Shown here: positions 23,691 to 34,830 of the stretch, piece by piece
Layout of the letters: every line of letters begins with the position of its first letter
How positions within the stretch are numbered: the stretch's first letter is position 1
Origin: Blasia pusilla
Taxonomy: Eukaryota > Marchantiophyta > Marchantiopsida > Blasiales
Length of the DNA stretch: 64,000 nucleotides
Assembly: GCA_050084515.1 (NCBI GenBank)
Contig: CM114273.1
Coordinates: 4,278,001-4,342,000 of the forward strand
Direction of reading: 5' to 3'
Notes under the pieces: generated by a model
Told to the model about the DNA's origin: nothing
The model's database searches: none
Seen by the model: only the letters and a program-made list of their open reading frames with translations
Translations under genes and position numbers: made by a program

Positions 23691-23985
23691 TGTTGCGTTG
23701 GTGAGCCTCATGCCTATAGAGACGGTTGAAGCACTGGCTGGTGGCGAGACCCGAGGAGATCAACAGACCATGAATGATCGGGAGAGACACCCTTGGACTT
23801 CTTGAGATATTTTGTAAGTACGACAAGAGATGATAGGCAGAGCATCAAGCGTAGTTCCAAATACTGCACATAGAGATCAGATTTTGCAGTTGGTTGTAGG
23901 AGAGTAGTCGAGTTCCATTGTTTGAGACGCGGTTGCACTATAGCAACCACCTACACCCGCGTCGGAGAGTCCTACCGTAGTCACG

Positions 23986-24935
23986 ATGGAGACTTGGGAG
24001 CCAAATATGGGCCCTAAGTTGACAAGAGGAGAGCGGCGCCGGATACACCAGTTCCTTAGGAGTTATAGGAGATGTTTTGCATTTAGAATGTATGATTTGG
24101 GTACGTTGAAGGGTCCAGGGATCCGCATTGCGTTGTCGAGTGATACGCTGATCTTTCGACGATCTTACAGATACAATGACATGGAGAGGGTTTTGATTTA
24201 GAGTAGAAGCCAAGACTTGGTTGGCGTAGGACTAGTGGAGATGTCGCATGGAGAGTATGCATTTGCCACTATCATGCCCGCCAAGAAGGATGTGAGTGGC
24301 AACTAGACAGATAGGCGGATGTGTGGAGGTTACCGACCTATCAATTCGCAGACAAAGTCTGATAGGTATGCTATGCCCATTCTTGATGAGATCTTTGATG
24401 CTATTGGGCATGCAAAGGTCTTCAGTTCATTAGATCTTCGAGCCGGATACCATTAGTTGCCTATCAAATTAGAGGAGAGGTAGAAGACGGAATTTTGGGG
24501 CATCGATCCTCATGGGAAGGATTGCTTGTACGAGTGGTGGTTCTTAATCGCTAAGTTTTAGAGGATCACGGATAGAATCTTGGCAGGTCTGGATTTTGCT
24601 AGGTGTTATATTAATGACATCGTAGTCTTTAACGCCATGGTTGAGGAGCATGAACGACATCTAGCGGAGATATTTTGACGATTGCAGTTACATGGGCTAA
24701 AGCTATATCCAGGCAAGTGCAATTTCTTCTATGACTAGATTGAGTACTCGGGTCATATGATATACCCACGTGGCTCTGGTATACAGTAGACGAAGCTAGA
24801 GGCTATTTCACACATTCCACTTCCTATAGAGGTAATTTAAGTTTGTGCATTCATGGGATTGGCGAATTTCTACCGACGATACGTCAAGGGTTTCAGCTTG
24901 ATTGCAAAGCCGCTAACCTTGCTGACCAAAGTGGT
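23986..24935 (+). pseudogene. Reverse transcriptase, copy 2
   Basis: RNA-directed DNA polymerase of the element. Landmarks in order: RRIHQFLRSYRRCFAF (about 24033), CGGYRPINSQTKSDRYAMPI (about 24321), VFSSLDLRAGYH followed by a stop and LPI, GIDPHGKDCLYEWW, the active-site box as CYINDIVVF (24603-24630) where Ty3 enzymes have YIDD, HGLKLYPGKC and FMGLANFYRRYVKGFS. At least eight stops interrupt the frame; most are TAG where Q or W is expected (for example AGYH-stop-LPI, EER-stop-KTEF, FYD-stop-IEY). The first Asp of the box is changed to Asn, a G-to-A change. Confidence 0.88.
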
Positions 24936-24959
24936 TCAGGAGTGGCACTAGGGGATCCA

Positions 24960-25150
24960 GGAGTGGTTTGGAATTCCTTACCATCATTATTGATCATGAG
25001 CCACTTAAGTGGTTGGTAGAGTCTGAAAATCTTACAGGAAAGCTTGGGAGGTAGGCTCTTTTGTTGCAAGAGTATGACTTCCACGTGGTGCATAGACCTG
25101 GGACGTTCAACCAAGATGCAGATGATTTGAGCCGTAATCCATGTCCGAGT
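24960..25150 (+). pseudogene. RNase H remnant, copy 2
   Basis: Only the C-terminal part is left: FLTIIIDHEPLKWL at about 24976-25017, then LTGKLGR, a stop in place of W, ALLLQEYDFHVVHRPGTFNQ and DADDLSRNP. The DHEPL element corresponds to the TDHKPL-type motif of Ty3 RNase H. The catalytic N-terminal half is missing between RT and this segment, which implies a deletion of a few hundred bases near 24945-24970. Confidence 0.8.
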
Positions 25151-25359
25151 TAGTGAGATGCGATTGGAGCTCGTTGGCATAATAAGAGTGATGAGGAGTT
25201 GGTGCCAAGATGGCATGCATTAGCCTATTTAGGCTTGTTGGCTCTAGAGAGCCAGATTGCTAAGACTTTGATGGCGAGGTCGATGGAGAGTCCTTAGATC
25301 GAGAGGCCGGTGAGGAGAAGACACGTGGCCGAGACATTCACGACGATGGAGGGATCTTG

Positions 25360-26480
25360 GAGTACTTTTGTATTGGCAAGGTCGTGAGTATAGTGGGTGC
25401 TAGAGAGCGGGATCGGATCTTACAACGAGCCAGACGGTTCCGCTAGGAGGGGACACATGTGTTGCAAGTGTGGGAGGATGATAAAGTGCGTATAGTGCCT
25501 CATCCTTCATAGAGAGCACGTTTGGTGCATCACACCCACAAGGAGTTGGGTCATTTTGGAGTGAACCGGATGTACAACTTGCTCCAAATTCAGTATTGGT
25601 GGCGAGGCATGCAGACTAACGTTCAATAGTTTCTTGTCATATGCATGGTGTGTGATCGAGTTTGAGCATTTTTCAATGCTTTGACTCCACAGTTGCATCC
25701 ACTCTAGATTATGGGTTTAGGTTAAAGATAGAGTTTGGATTTTGTAGGACCTTTGTCTTTGATGGAGCGCCATAGTCGTTATGTGTTGGTGATAGTCGGG
25801 CACTTCTCAAAGTGGATAGGATTGGTTGTATTGCGTGACAAAAGCGAGTGAGAGAATAGCGTATGCCTTCCTAGATCGAGTGTTGAGTCATTACGACGCA
25901 CCAACTGAGGTGTTGATAGACCAGGATATAAAGTTCCGCGGGGAGTTTCAGGCCTTGTGGGATCAGGAACTGATCGATCACCGCCCTACTTCACGAGATT
26001 ATCCTAAGGCAAATGGACTAGCAGAGCAGGCTATGCAGAGAGTGAAGAGAGGACTACGCAAGTATGGCTTGCACAGAGGTCACCCAGAAGATTGGGACCT
26101 CCACTTGCCGTGGTTGGCGATGGGATAGAGATTCAGCAAACATGCATCCTTAGCGTCTTTCTCACCGTACTTGCTTTTGTATGGTCCAGAGCTAGATTTA
26201 CCTGCGACCATTCGTCAAGATGTTGGTGAGGTGTTGAACCTTGATGACCCTGATGTATGGATGCGATCATGTTTTTAGGAGGCTGAATTGTTTCAGAGAG
26301 CGATGCCCATGGCGTTTGAGAACTTAGCGATTGTGAAGTATTGGGATACATTGAGGTATGCAACTTTACGGGGAGATGGTTATCGACCTACTATCCGGAG
26401 GTTTCATAAGAGAGAGACTATATCTACTTGTAGCAGACGGCATCCACGACGTTGGATGTTAATGGATGGCGCACCATCTT
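25360..26480 (+). pseudogene. Integrase, copy 2
   Basis: DDE integrase. The HHCC zinc-binding part has HHTHKELGHFG (about 25528) and CMVC (25642-25653). The catalytic core keeps all three acidic positions: SLDF (Asp at 25738-25740), LIDQDIKFRGEF (about 25913-25948, apparently one residue shorter than relatives) and NGLAEQA (Glu at 26024-26026). The longest open piece is 25826-26128, ending in LHLPWLAMG. Downstream pieces FSPYLLLYGPELDLPATI and EAELFQRAMPMAF continue the C-terminal region. Stops such as PHPS-stop-RARLVHH and RFR-stop-EGTH replace Q or W. Confidence 0.87.
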
Positions 26481-26639
26481 GAGGGCGCGTGAGGTTTTGC
26501 CATTAGATGTTCTCTTATTGAAGGGACGCGAAGGTATAGTTTGGAAGAACCATGTGGCTAACTATGCGCCATGTCACCTTCCGAACATTGACTGTACAGT
26601 TGATCGGAGCTTAGTAGTAGTTCCTGCAGGCTTGTATGT
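26481..26639 (+). pseudogene. Integrase C-terminal extension before PHD finger
   Basis: An open piece reads REVLPLDVLLLKGREGIVWKNH then CHLPNIDCTVDRSLV. The first part fits the tail after Ty3 integrase cores that carries the GPF/Y-like region, though no GPF motif is visible. It links integrase to the PHD finger without a clear break. Confidence 0.5.
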
Positions 26640-26767
26640 TGTGTGGTTCTGCCCACGGTGCAACCACTATGCTAGTCTGTGATGGATGTTCGGAGGATGG
26701 CATAGGGCATGTTTTGACGCCACCTCTCACTAGGGTTCTTCAGGAACAATGGATGTATCCCAGATGT
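26640..26767 (+). pseudogene. PHD zinc finger at the C-terminus of pol, copy 2
   Basis: A C4HC3 pattern can be read over three short frame segments: CPRC (26650-26661), VCDGC (26675-26689), WHRACF (26698-26715), then TPPLTRVLQEQWMYPRC (26717-26767). This reproduces the PHD landmarks C-x2-C, CDxC, W-H-x2-C, PPL and W-x-C-P-x-C. The only missing ligand is the penultimate Cys, here Tyr (TAT for TGT, a G-to-A change). Two small indels break the frame. PHD fingers commonly read histone H3 tails, so a role in targeting integration to chromatin is a natural inference. It follows integrase, where chromoviruses carry a chromodomain. Confidence 0.72.
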
Positions 26768-27165
26768 ATATAGCGTAGATAGTTCTACATTCTGATTTGT
26801 GTCTCTGGTATGGATGACAAGAAGGCGACTAACGATGAGACCACATAAGCACCCAATCTTCTTGCTCTTAGCGTCCGAGAGATGTATGTCATGGTAGGTA
26901 GGGATACATGGCTATATGGAGTTAGAGGGACCTAATCACCAACTAAGGGGGTGAGTGGAGATATTTTGGTACTTCTTGTCTCGTTGTTTGGATGCAATGA
27001 GTTAGCATGGGATCGTGCGTGTTTGTGTGTGGATTCGGTGAGAACTATGTATGTTGTGTAGTGATGTGTATGCGCACGATAACTTTTAGTTCTTTTAGCA
27101 TAGATTGGTGAAATCTAATAGAGCGTCTTTGTGAATAGTGGAGGACAGAGGTGGTCGGGCGTTAT
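26768..27165. other. 3' flank of retrotransposon copy 2, no gene
   Basis: A 3' LTR would be expected here. No repeat of this sequence was recognised upstream of 19758, and no polypurine tract stands out. The stretch is GT-rich with short frames only. Confidence 0.35.
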
Positions 27166-27169
27166 GCTA

Positions 27170-27600
27170 TTCCTTGGGGGCCAACAGCCGAGGCGGTCGC
27201 TGCGCTTAAGAGGTGATCGGCATGGAAACCCGAAGCATATGTATTCGCTCAGAGTCCAAGATCTGGTCGTTGGCGCTGGTCGTTATGGGAAATCACCAAC
27301 CGAAGCGCTTGCTGCACGGAGCCCATGGCGAGGGCGTCCGGAGGGATAGTTGCTCTGGCCTTCACTCTGTCCAGCTGCAGCCTCGCGCAGAGGATCTCCA
27401 TCACCGCTCGATTCGAACGCGTCTACCGAACCACTACTGGCCCTCCCCGAATGCTTCATGCGCTCGATCGGTGGGTCGATGGCCCGACCGCACCCAACTC
27501 GCGAAAGTAGAACACTGCGCCGAGTGCAGACTGCAGCCCTCGTGTGAAGGTATCAAGATGCTCTGAGTTAGGGTTGTGGATTTTAGAAGATAACACAAAA
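27170..27600 (-). pseudogene. Decayed sister copy of the 215-codon open frame
   Basis: This GC-rich stretch matches 52536-53000 over almost its whole length. On the minus strand it reads LQSALGAVFYFRELGAV before a frameshift, whereas the sister copy continues for 215 codons. Deletions (for example around 27310, where about 14 bases of the other copy are absent) destroy the frame. It marks the left end of the large direct duplication. Confidence 0.65.
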
Positions 27601-27759
27601 GCGGGACGTGACGTGGCACGCCGGCGCGATCGGTTACTCGGTCGCTCTCTATGCCCCCTCTTTTGTATCTCTATGGTTTCCCACGTATATATTTTTATTC
27701 TTCTTAACTTTTATCCGATCGAATGAGTATCACGCTTTCGCCTTGAGCCTTTCTTGTCC

Positions 27760-28570
27760 ACTATCGGAAATTTAACTTGGGAGGATGTCCCCACAATTAT
27801 ACACGCATTGGGTAGGACTTGAAGAAATACTAGAATTACTTGCATATTACTTTCCCATAGAATTGTTGGGAAAGTAATACGCAATATCTTTTTTCCTTTT
27901 ATGGATGTTTCTTTCTTTATGCTTGATCGAGCTAGGTGAGTCTCCCAAACTTATTAGGATGTAACTACGTTTGCCACTTACAGCGTTAGAAGTGGACGGT
28001 GGGATATGGTAAAATCAAAACAGCTATTAAGTGGGCGTGTTTGTTTCCATGTGTATCCCCATCTTCTCGAGGAATTATGAGGGAGGTCCATAAGGGGAAA
28101 TTAGGAGGGTTATAAACTGAGAAGTGCGATGATAAACTGGAGAAAAAACTCAAACCGAGTACTGTATACATGCTTCTGGGAATGGTAAGGTTGAAGGTTA
28201 TTAGTATTATTATTTATTTTCCAATAGGTTCTCAAGGAGATAAAATTTCAGATGGGTAGCCAACCACGAGATGCCCTTAATAAAAGTTTCTTTCATTTGC
28301 CACTCTCTTGCTACATCCATACCTTACTTTCCGGGTCTAACTTACTTTGTCGCATTTAATTTAGTGGTGTGATCCATCGTTTAGACCGTCCATATAATAG
28401 GATACGAAAACTTCAACTTATACTCCATCTGATTTCCCTGCAGTTTTCGGCGAGGAGCAGCCTGCATCAACAAGGAAAAGCACGAACGAATGTACTCGAC
28501 TTCGTTAAACGTCAGATGACGGCTAAATTAAAAGCACCGCTCTATAGCTCCCACATTCACATCGATGCTG
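27760..28570. other. Insertion-side sequence of duplication A, no gene
   Basis: This part has no counterpart in the second duplication copy. Only short frames are visible; nothing is recognised. Confidence 0.3.
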
Positions 28571-29480
28571 CCTCAGAACAGGCTTTTCTTCTGCCAGTGC
28601 CCATGTGTCAAGACTTGAGAGAGATGTCTGCTATCCTTGACAGGTATCCGGACAGGCCAGGATGTGGTGGTCAAAGGAACCAGGTTTGATATCCCGTACA
28701 TCGATTTCGTACGATAGCGGAGTCGGAATTTCGGAAACCTTCCGCGACACCGCGCCCGTCCTTCCGAGTCTTCTGGGAGGAGCATCACGAGAATCTCTCC
28801 ACTCTCTTCTGCCAGTGCCTCCGGCTCCACCGTCCACAGCTTTCAATTTCCCGCAGAAACCTGAGGCCTGCAGCTGCCTCGCTTGAGAAGATGCTCAGTT
28901 TCCCGCACTCACTCGAGGTCTCCGGCCTCCTGCATTCAAACGTTATGCCATCTTCCGTGCCAATCAATCACATGGAAAATTGGGAGGCTGGCGCAGCAGC
29001 TGTATCTCCGTACCTCCCCGGCCCCGCAACAGTCATACTTCTCTGGCGGGTCGTCGGGACGAGGTCGACTCCGGGGAAGTAAGACTCTGAAAACAAGTGA
29101 TCTCTTTGTATTTTGTGTCAGATAGGTTGCAGGGACTTCGAATATTACCGGGGAAGAAACTCCCGGGACGGAATCAATCTGTCTCCTTCTCCGGTACTGC
29201 GCGCAGTCCCAAATCGCCAATAGCTTGTAATCATCATCTCTCCCGCATGGCGCTCCTCTCGATTCTCCCTGTACCCTTTAAGCCTCTTAAAGCTTTCAAC
29301 TCTCTTGCTCTCGGGTGTCTCGAGTCCCGGTGAAGCGACGACCCCTCCACGCCCTCATGGGGTACCTCATAGATTTCAGATACATAAAAATGGTCCTTGG
29401 GAAAAGATTTGTATAAGCTGCCTTTGAATGACTTTGCTGATCGGATGAAGACGGAAATTTTAAACGTTCTCATATGTATC
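28570..29480 (-). other. GC-rich gene-like relic, product unknown
   Basis: Several overlapping minus-strand frames (28631-28846, 28573-28830, 28785-28967, 28936-29220, 29234-29473) lie in a stretch more GC-rich than its surroundings. A TTGTTTTCAG at about 29089-29098 (minus) looks like a 3' splice site. Peptides such as PLSYEIDVRDIKPGSFDHH or FYVSEIYEVPHEGVEGSSL could be exon remnants. I do not recognise the protein. It may be a captured or pseudogenised host gene; the frames may also be chance products of composition. Confidence 0.3.
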
Positions 29481-29760
29481 TAAATTCTTCGCGTATGAGC
29501 TATGGACAGCACTTCTCCCTCAGGTACATAAACTTGGTCTTTGGGACAAGCCTCTACATCCATAATGATTCGCTTTTGCCGTCTTGCACCCGCGGGAATC
29601 CTGTTTTCCATCCTCTTAAAGCCGCTACTACTTTTCTTCTCATCTCCTAAATCCTCGGGCATCTCAACGCTAGGAACTCCAAGTTTCCCACCATCCATGA
29701 GAACTGCGAGCTACTACTATTCAAAATTCTACGGTATATTTTCAACTCATTTGATTTGAT
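29480..29760 (-). repeat. Promoter/leader module family, diverged copy
   Basis: The minus strand has an open frame of 72 codons from the ATG at 29698, with the family peptide QKRIIMDVEACPKDQ. It is the most diverged copy and the one with the longest uninterrupted frame, so it may stand closest to an original gene, but no function is recognised. Confidence 0.45.
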
Positions 29761-31149
29761 GGTGGGTAATCAATGGGTCAACTCTAGAATCCATGGTAGA
29801 AGAGAAAAGTTTAGAGCTTCTTTTCACTAAATTATTCTTCTCAACCATACTTTAGGTCGGCTTATCTCTAAGAAATACTTTACAGGATGGAAGCTAAAAG
29901 TGATGTAATATATCATCATATGTAATCCTCGATTCTCCCATATTCCATACAGCTAGTATAAGACTAGGAATCTCGTTTCACCCAAGCTAGCCTCAAGCCC
30001 AATTTTCCACACTCTATCCATCCATGATTTCTTTTTTCAACTTAAACCTTTTCTCCCCCATCATGGATTCTTCAAAAAGTGGATTTTTTAGAAAGAATAG
30101 ATCCATCTACTCCCCAAAGGTCCATCCGGGTGGGTAGTGTAGCCCACCCGAAACTTTCAGAAACATTTCCATTCAACTACCTAACCCTAGGAGGTGAGAG
30201 TGGAAGCCCTAGCAACATCATCAAGAGGCCAATATGATGAAAACATAATGGCTATGGAGGCTGATCCCTCCATTGTCCCTTATTGGTACGAAACTAGTGA
30301 GAAGAAGTAAAAGTCTTAGATCACTTGTGCAAGAAAACAAGTGACTAATAACCTATACAACTTGCTAGTTGAAGCATGTGACAAAAAATCCATCTATGGT
30401 TTCCCAATTCACTTACAACGATTAATGTCCCTGCCACAATATATGAGGACTTTCTAAGTATTCCTAACACAATTATCCCTAAAGATCCTTAAGCAAGAGT
30501 GCTTTACGAGGTCATGAGTGATTTTCAACATTAGTTCATTTTATTCAATACAAATGTTGTACATTTAGACAACTACATCTAAACGACGGGGATGGTCACT
30601 AATAATCATGGTGGTCTTATCCATGATTATCCATTGGTTTAGGTTGAAACATGATGGACTCAAGGGTTTAGTGGAAGTAGTTGGTTTCTTTATTCTATAT
30701 GGTAGGTTCATGTAGGGATAGTAACCCAAAGTATGCGTACAAGTTGAAATAAGAATGTTAAACTTTAAGAAATTGGGCAAAGCTACATGTTAGGTGAGTC
30801 TACCACCCGTTGATTCTATGATGGATTTTTTGGGCTTCAGATTTGGAGGAGAAAGAGATGACATATGTCCAACACTCTTGCATCTATGATTCATTTTTTG
30901 GGGTTGGGATTTGGAGGATATGAGGCTTGAAATGTAAAGCCTTGGAGCCACTTAAAGTTCTAATGATCATCTATTTCCAAACCTTCACGAGGTTGGGACA
31001 ACTCCATTATCCCTCTATAGATAGTCCAAAGCTTCTAATGATATTCTTATCTCAACCGGAACACATGTGACAACTCCTTATCTCAACCATGGCAAAAAGA
31101 TTGATCGCCAAACTTCCAAGAGCTGATGGTGTCCAAACTCAAAGGTTAA

Positions 31150-31265
31150 GGACCTAGTGAAGTAAGTTAAGGTACTTCATTAAGTACCCCAAGATAAGTC
31201 AAGGACTCAAGTTCAGGTACTTAATTAAGTACAGCAGGATAAGTTAAGGACTCCATGAAGTACTT
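31150..31265. repeat. Palindromic GTACTT repeats
   Basis: GGTACTTCATTAAGTACC and GTACTTAATTAAGTAC (the second a perfect palindrome) occur within 80 bases, each next to a TAAGTCAAGGACTC-like block. The sister copy at 54255-54340 keeps only parts. Confidence 0.6.
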
Positions 31266-32599
31266 AAGCATAAGACACATGTGCAGAGTGGCCTATTCCA
31301 CAACTTTTTCTTAAGAATTGTATGGGGGAATTACTTAGATGGCTAGGGATCCTCGAAGGAGAAGTTGGATCATTGGATCATTGGAATTACATGGAACTTG
31401 AAGGCTAAGTTGCAAGTACAAGTGAAGATATATGCATCTTGAGTCTGCTTGGCAGATATACATATAGTGGAATCCTTAGGAGATATGTATCTCCTTAATC
31501 CCGGCCAATGGTGAAGAGTTGAGATTGATTGAAGACTAGTTTCCTACCACCTTACATCATTAGAGTTCTCCGCCATGGAAGATATGCACTTGATGATTAC
31601 ATTCAGCCAATCAGCCTTGGAAGAAATGCACTTGGGACGATGACACTCAACCACTCCAAGTCCTCTTCCCCCAAAATTAAATACTTCCATGTGTGCCAAC
31701 CGAATTTGTCTTTCCAAAGCAAATCACTCAGCTTCACGGGGTCTGAAAAAGTCATGTTAGGAGATGGGGTTGGGTAGCTTTTTCACCGGAAATGTTCTAT
31801 AGAAGAGAAAACATTAAATTTTAGAATTTTCCTCAACATTCTCCCCAACATTGGAAGAAGATAGAGGAGACCAAGTCCAATGCCTCTTTAGGGTGAGGAT
31901 ACTTATGGCTTGAATTGTGTGACAAGAATGATACGATATATACATACTTTATTGTCCTTCACAACAAGAATATCCTCCTTTGAAAAGGCGGATTTTTGAG
32001 GTCCAAGAAAGTAAGCGGAAGAAATAATTTCTAAACCAAGATGACTAGATGAGCACCCAAATAATAAGTGGACCACTTAACTACATCCTACCAGATGTTA
32101 TGGGAATCCTTGAAAAAAGTTATGGAAATCGAATGTTCATAAAAGAAAGATTATGACTTAAATATATATGTTATAACTCGTTAGAGAAACTAAATAAAAT
32201 TTTGTATCTAATTGTTCCAAAATCTCAAATAGGTTGACAATGTATAATTTGTAAACTTTCTAGGAATTTCTCCGCTAGTTACAAGATCTTTGATTGGGAC
32301 TATTTTATGCACTAAAATAATAGCAAAATATGTTATTTCAAACGTTGAAAATTTCAGCTTTTCCTCATGTGTAATGACTGCATACATATGAGATCAACCG
32401 AATATTCGAGCCATGGACCACATGTGGTTTACTTTCAATACCATCCACCCATTCTCATTTTTACAATCTTCATAACTTTCATACACCTTTGTAGAGTAAT
32501 AGATATGGGAATTACAACACTTCTTTCAAAAGTAAAACCTCATATATTAATAGTTTTGCTCATGTACAATGAATTAATCTAATAATTTCCTTACACTTG

Positions 32600-33490
32600 A
32601 AAAAAACGATTATACCTCCTTCCTAGAAGAGCCTTGGTAATCAGTAACTCTTTCCTCATATGCCCCTCGAGTCCCTAAAAAAACGGCATTTTCTCTAGAG
32701 GAAGGTGATGCTTTGAAGAGTTGGAGGTGCCTCTTCCTCCTTCCTAATGCTATTGTCACCTTAGCTAGATTATCTCCCTCCTTTGGATAAGCCTCCACAG
32801 TCATGATGCTTAGCTAGATAATCTCCCTCCTTTAGAAAAGCCTCCACAGCCATGATGCTTAGCTAGATAATCTCCCTCCTTTAGAGAAGCCTCCACAGCC
32901 ATGATGCTAGATAATCTCCCTCCTTTGGAGAAGCCTCCGCAGCCATGATGCTTAGCAGAATCTCCCTCCTTTCGATAAGCCTCCACAGCCATGATGCTTA
33001 GCTAGATAATCTCCCTCCTCTGGAGAAGCCTCCACAGCCATGATGCTTAGCTAGATAATCTCCCTCCTTTGGATAACCCTCCACAGCCATGATGATCCGC
33101 TTCTGCCAGCTTTCACTCCTCGGGGCTTCCTCCATAAGAATAGTGTTGCCATTCTCACTTTGTAGATCTCCAGGCACCATAGGGAAATGAAGTTCAAGGG
33201 AAATTTTCCCCATCCATGAGAACTTCCCGCTAAAACTACTGTTCCCAACTGGAGACCTTGAGAATCCGAAGAATTCTGTCGAGAATCCTCGATGGGCTAC
33301 ATGAAGAGCTCGGGGCAGTCGATGGGTCTACTCCTTGCTCGGAAGGTTACATGTTTTGCCTGAGAATCCATGCTGGAAGAGAAAAGGAGAAAAGATGTAG
33401 TTGCGCTGAAATAGATAGGGGGGGGAGAAGACGCTCTAAACCTCATTACAAGAATGCTTGGACGGAGTGAAATCCCCTAGTTTTATAGAG
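32600..33490 (-). repeat. Promoter/leader module family, copy with TATA box
   Basis: On the minus strand a TATAAAA at 33481-33487 is followed by a leader and an ATG at 33371 beginning MDSQAKHVTF, which stops after about 24 codons. A second frame further on has QKRIIMAVEGYPKEGDYLAK. The layout matches the copies at 45240-45630 and 55300-55990. It looks like a pseudogenised small gene or the start of a transposon gene; no domain was recognised. Confidence 0.5.
32770..33110. repeat. Minisatellite, 49-bp unit, seven copies
   Basis: CTCCCTCCT starts at 32774, 32823, 32872, 32916, 32962, 33011 and 33060, giving steps of 49, 49, 44, 46, 49 and 49. Each unit runs CTCCCTCCTTTGGATAAGCC then TCCACAGCCATGATGCTTAG. 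The unit is a piece of the module family that appears once in other copies, so it was amplified in place here. Confidence 0.9.
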
Positions 33491-34830
33491 GCTTCATGCA
33501 ATATGCTCGGAAGGGGATCTAAGAGATTCTTGCCATAAATACTTTCAATCTTATCTTGGTTGGTAGGTGTGTGTGACACATTGACATCACTTTCAACTTG
33601 AGATGCGTAAAGATTAATTTACCTGAATTTGGAAATGTGACTTGTTATCTTTATGTCAATAAAAAAAATCTAAGAGACGTTGATTCTCTTCACTATTATT
33701 TTTTAAGTGATGTTGATTCTCTTCAATATTATTTTTTAAGTGACGTTGATTCTGGAGTACGGAAGCATGCATGCATTCGGATAGGTACACATAAGCACTT
33801 TATTATATCTATGAGAAAGAGTAGTTCACAAATAAGTTTGGGAATTAGGCTATTGAAATGGTATAAGTAACTTCTTGAAGCCTCAAAAATACTCTCCGCA
33901 TCATTTGATCATTTGGAAAATGCAGAGAGTTCTAGTAGAGGTGGAAAGGAAACTGGAAAAATTGATGAAAATAAGATCTTATCCAAAATGAACTACCTTC
34001 CAAGCTTCATCTTTTTCTCGAAATACTCCAGCAATTCATTCAACTTTTAAATGAGTAGCTATTAGGAATAAATTATGAATGTATCGCCACCAAATGTTGG
34101 TGCTAATTTACGAGTTGATATAAGATAGAATGGTCTAACATCCTCCAAACAGATTGTAGTATGCTAAGTTCATTCAAGCTAATAAGATCCAATTCTTTTT
34201 AAGATATTAAGATTAGGACACAAACTGATGGTAAAAACTAATTACTGCAAGTCTATATATAATTCTATAGACTTGAGGGTGCAAAGTATTTCAATTTGAA
34301 GGGTCTAGTCTCTTCTGGGGTTCATTGATCTTGCCAGGTTTCCACCAGTGACTTAACCATTTGTAGCTCCATACATTCATAAAGAATACTACAGAAAGAA
34401 TAATAACTTTAAGCACCCCTCCTCTCCAATGCGTACCGACATACTTCTTCCCCTGTGTCGGCGAAGTCTGCAAAAATTTGGAAGACACGGTAAGGACTAC
34501 ATTCTTCACTCCCGTACCATTCACATTCATTTGATTGCACAAGTTCTTTCCATAGACACTGAGTGACTTGGCTCTTCTCGGATGCCAACTCGTCGCATGT
34601 GGAAGTACGTGGCATTGGTCCATGCGAATTCGCGTCCATCAGCCCGGACACGTCCATTCGTCCGCCGTTGGAAGTCCGTACGTGGCATTCGACCATGTGA
34701 AGTATAGGGCATAAACTCCACGTGTCGTTTCCCAGCTTCTCCGAATTCGCACGGACGGGAAGTCGCCTCGATCCAGAAGATACTCCATTAATGTACTCGA
34801 TGACATTCTGACTCCATGCAAGACTGGAGG

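Larger units (their letters stand above)
19758..26767 (+). mobile_element. Ty3-type retrotransposon with DNMT3-like methyltransferase and PHD finger, copy 2
   Basis: Near-complete internal region on the plus strand in the order Gag, zinc knuckle, protease, linker, DNMT3-like methyltransferase, reverse transcriptase, RNase H, integrase, PHD finger. RT before integrase marks it as Ty3/gypsy-type. All parts are broken by stops and frameshifts, and a deletion removed most of RNase H. LTRs were not identified on either side; sequence 26768-27130 and that before 19758 show no obvious matching direct repeats. Many stops are TAG or TGA at places where related proteins carry Q, W or R, as expected from C-to-T decay. 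Confidence 0.88.
30190..34830. repeat. Direct duplication, copy A central block
   Basis: Matches 53210-57320 in the same orientation through its length, with many substitutions and indels. Shared landmarks include CTTTAAGAAATTGGGCAAAG, GGTTGGGTAGCTTTTTCACC, TCGAGCCATGGACC and ACTTTAAGCACCCCTCCTCT. It contains one module copy (32600-33480) and the 49-bp minisatellite that the other copy lacks. No intact gene is supported. Confidence 0.85.
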
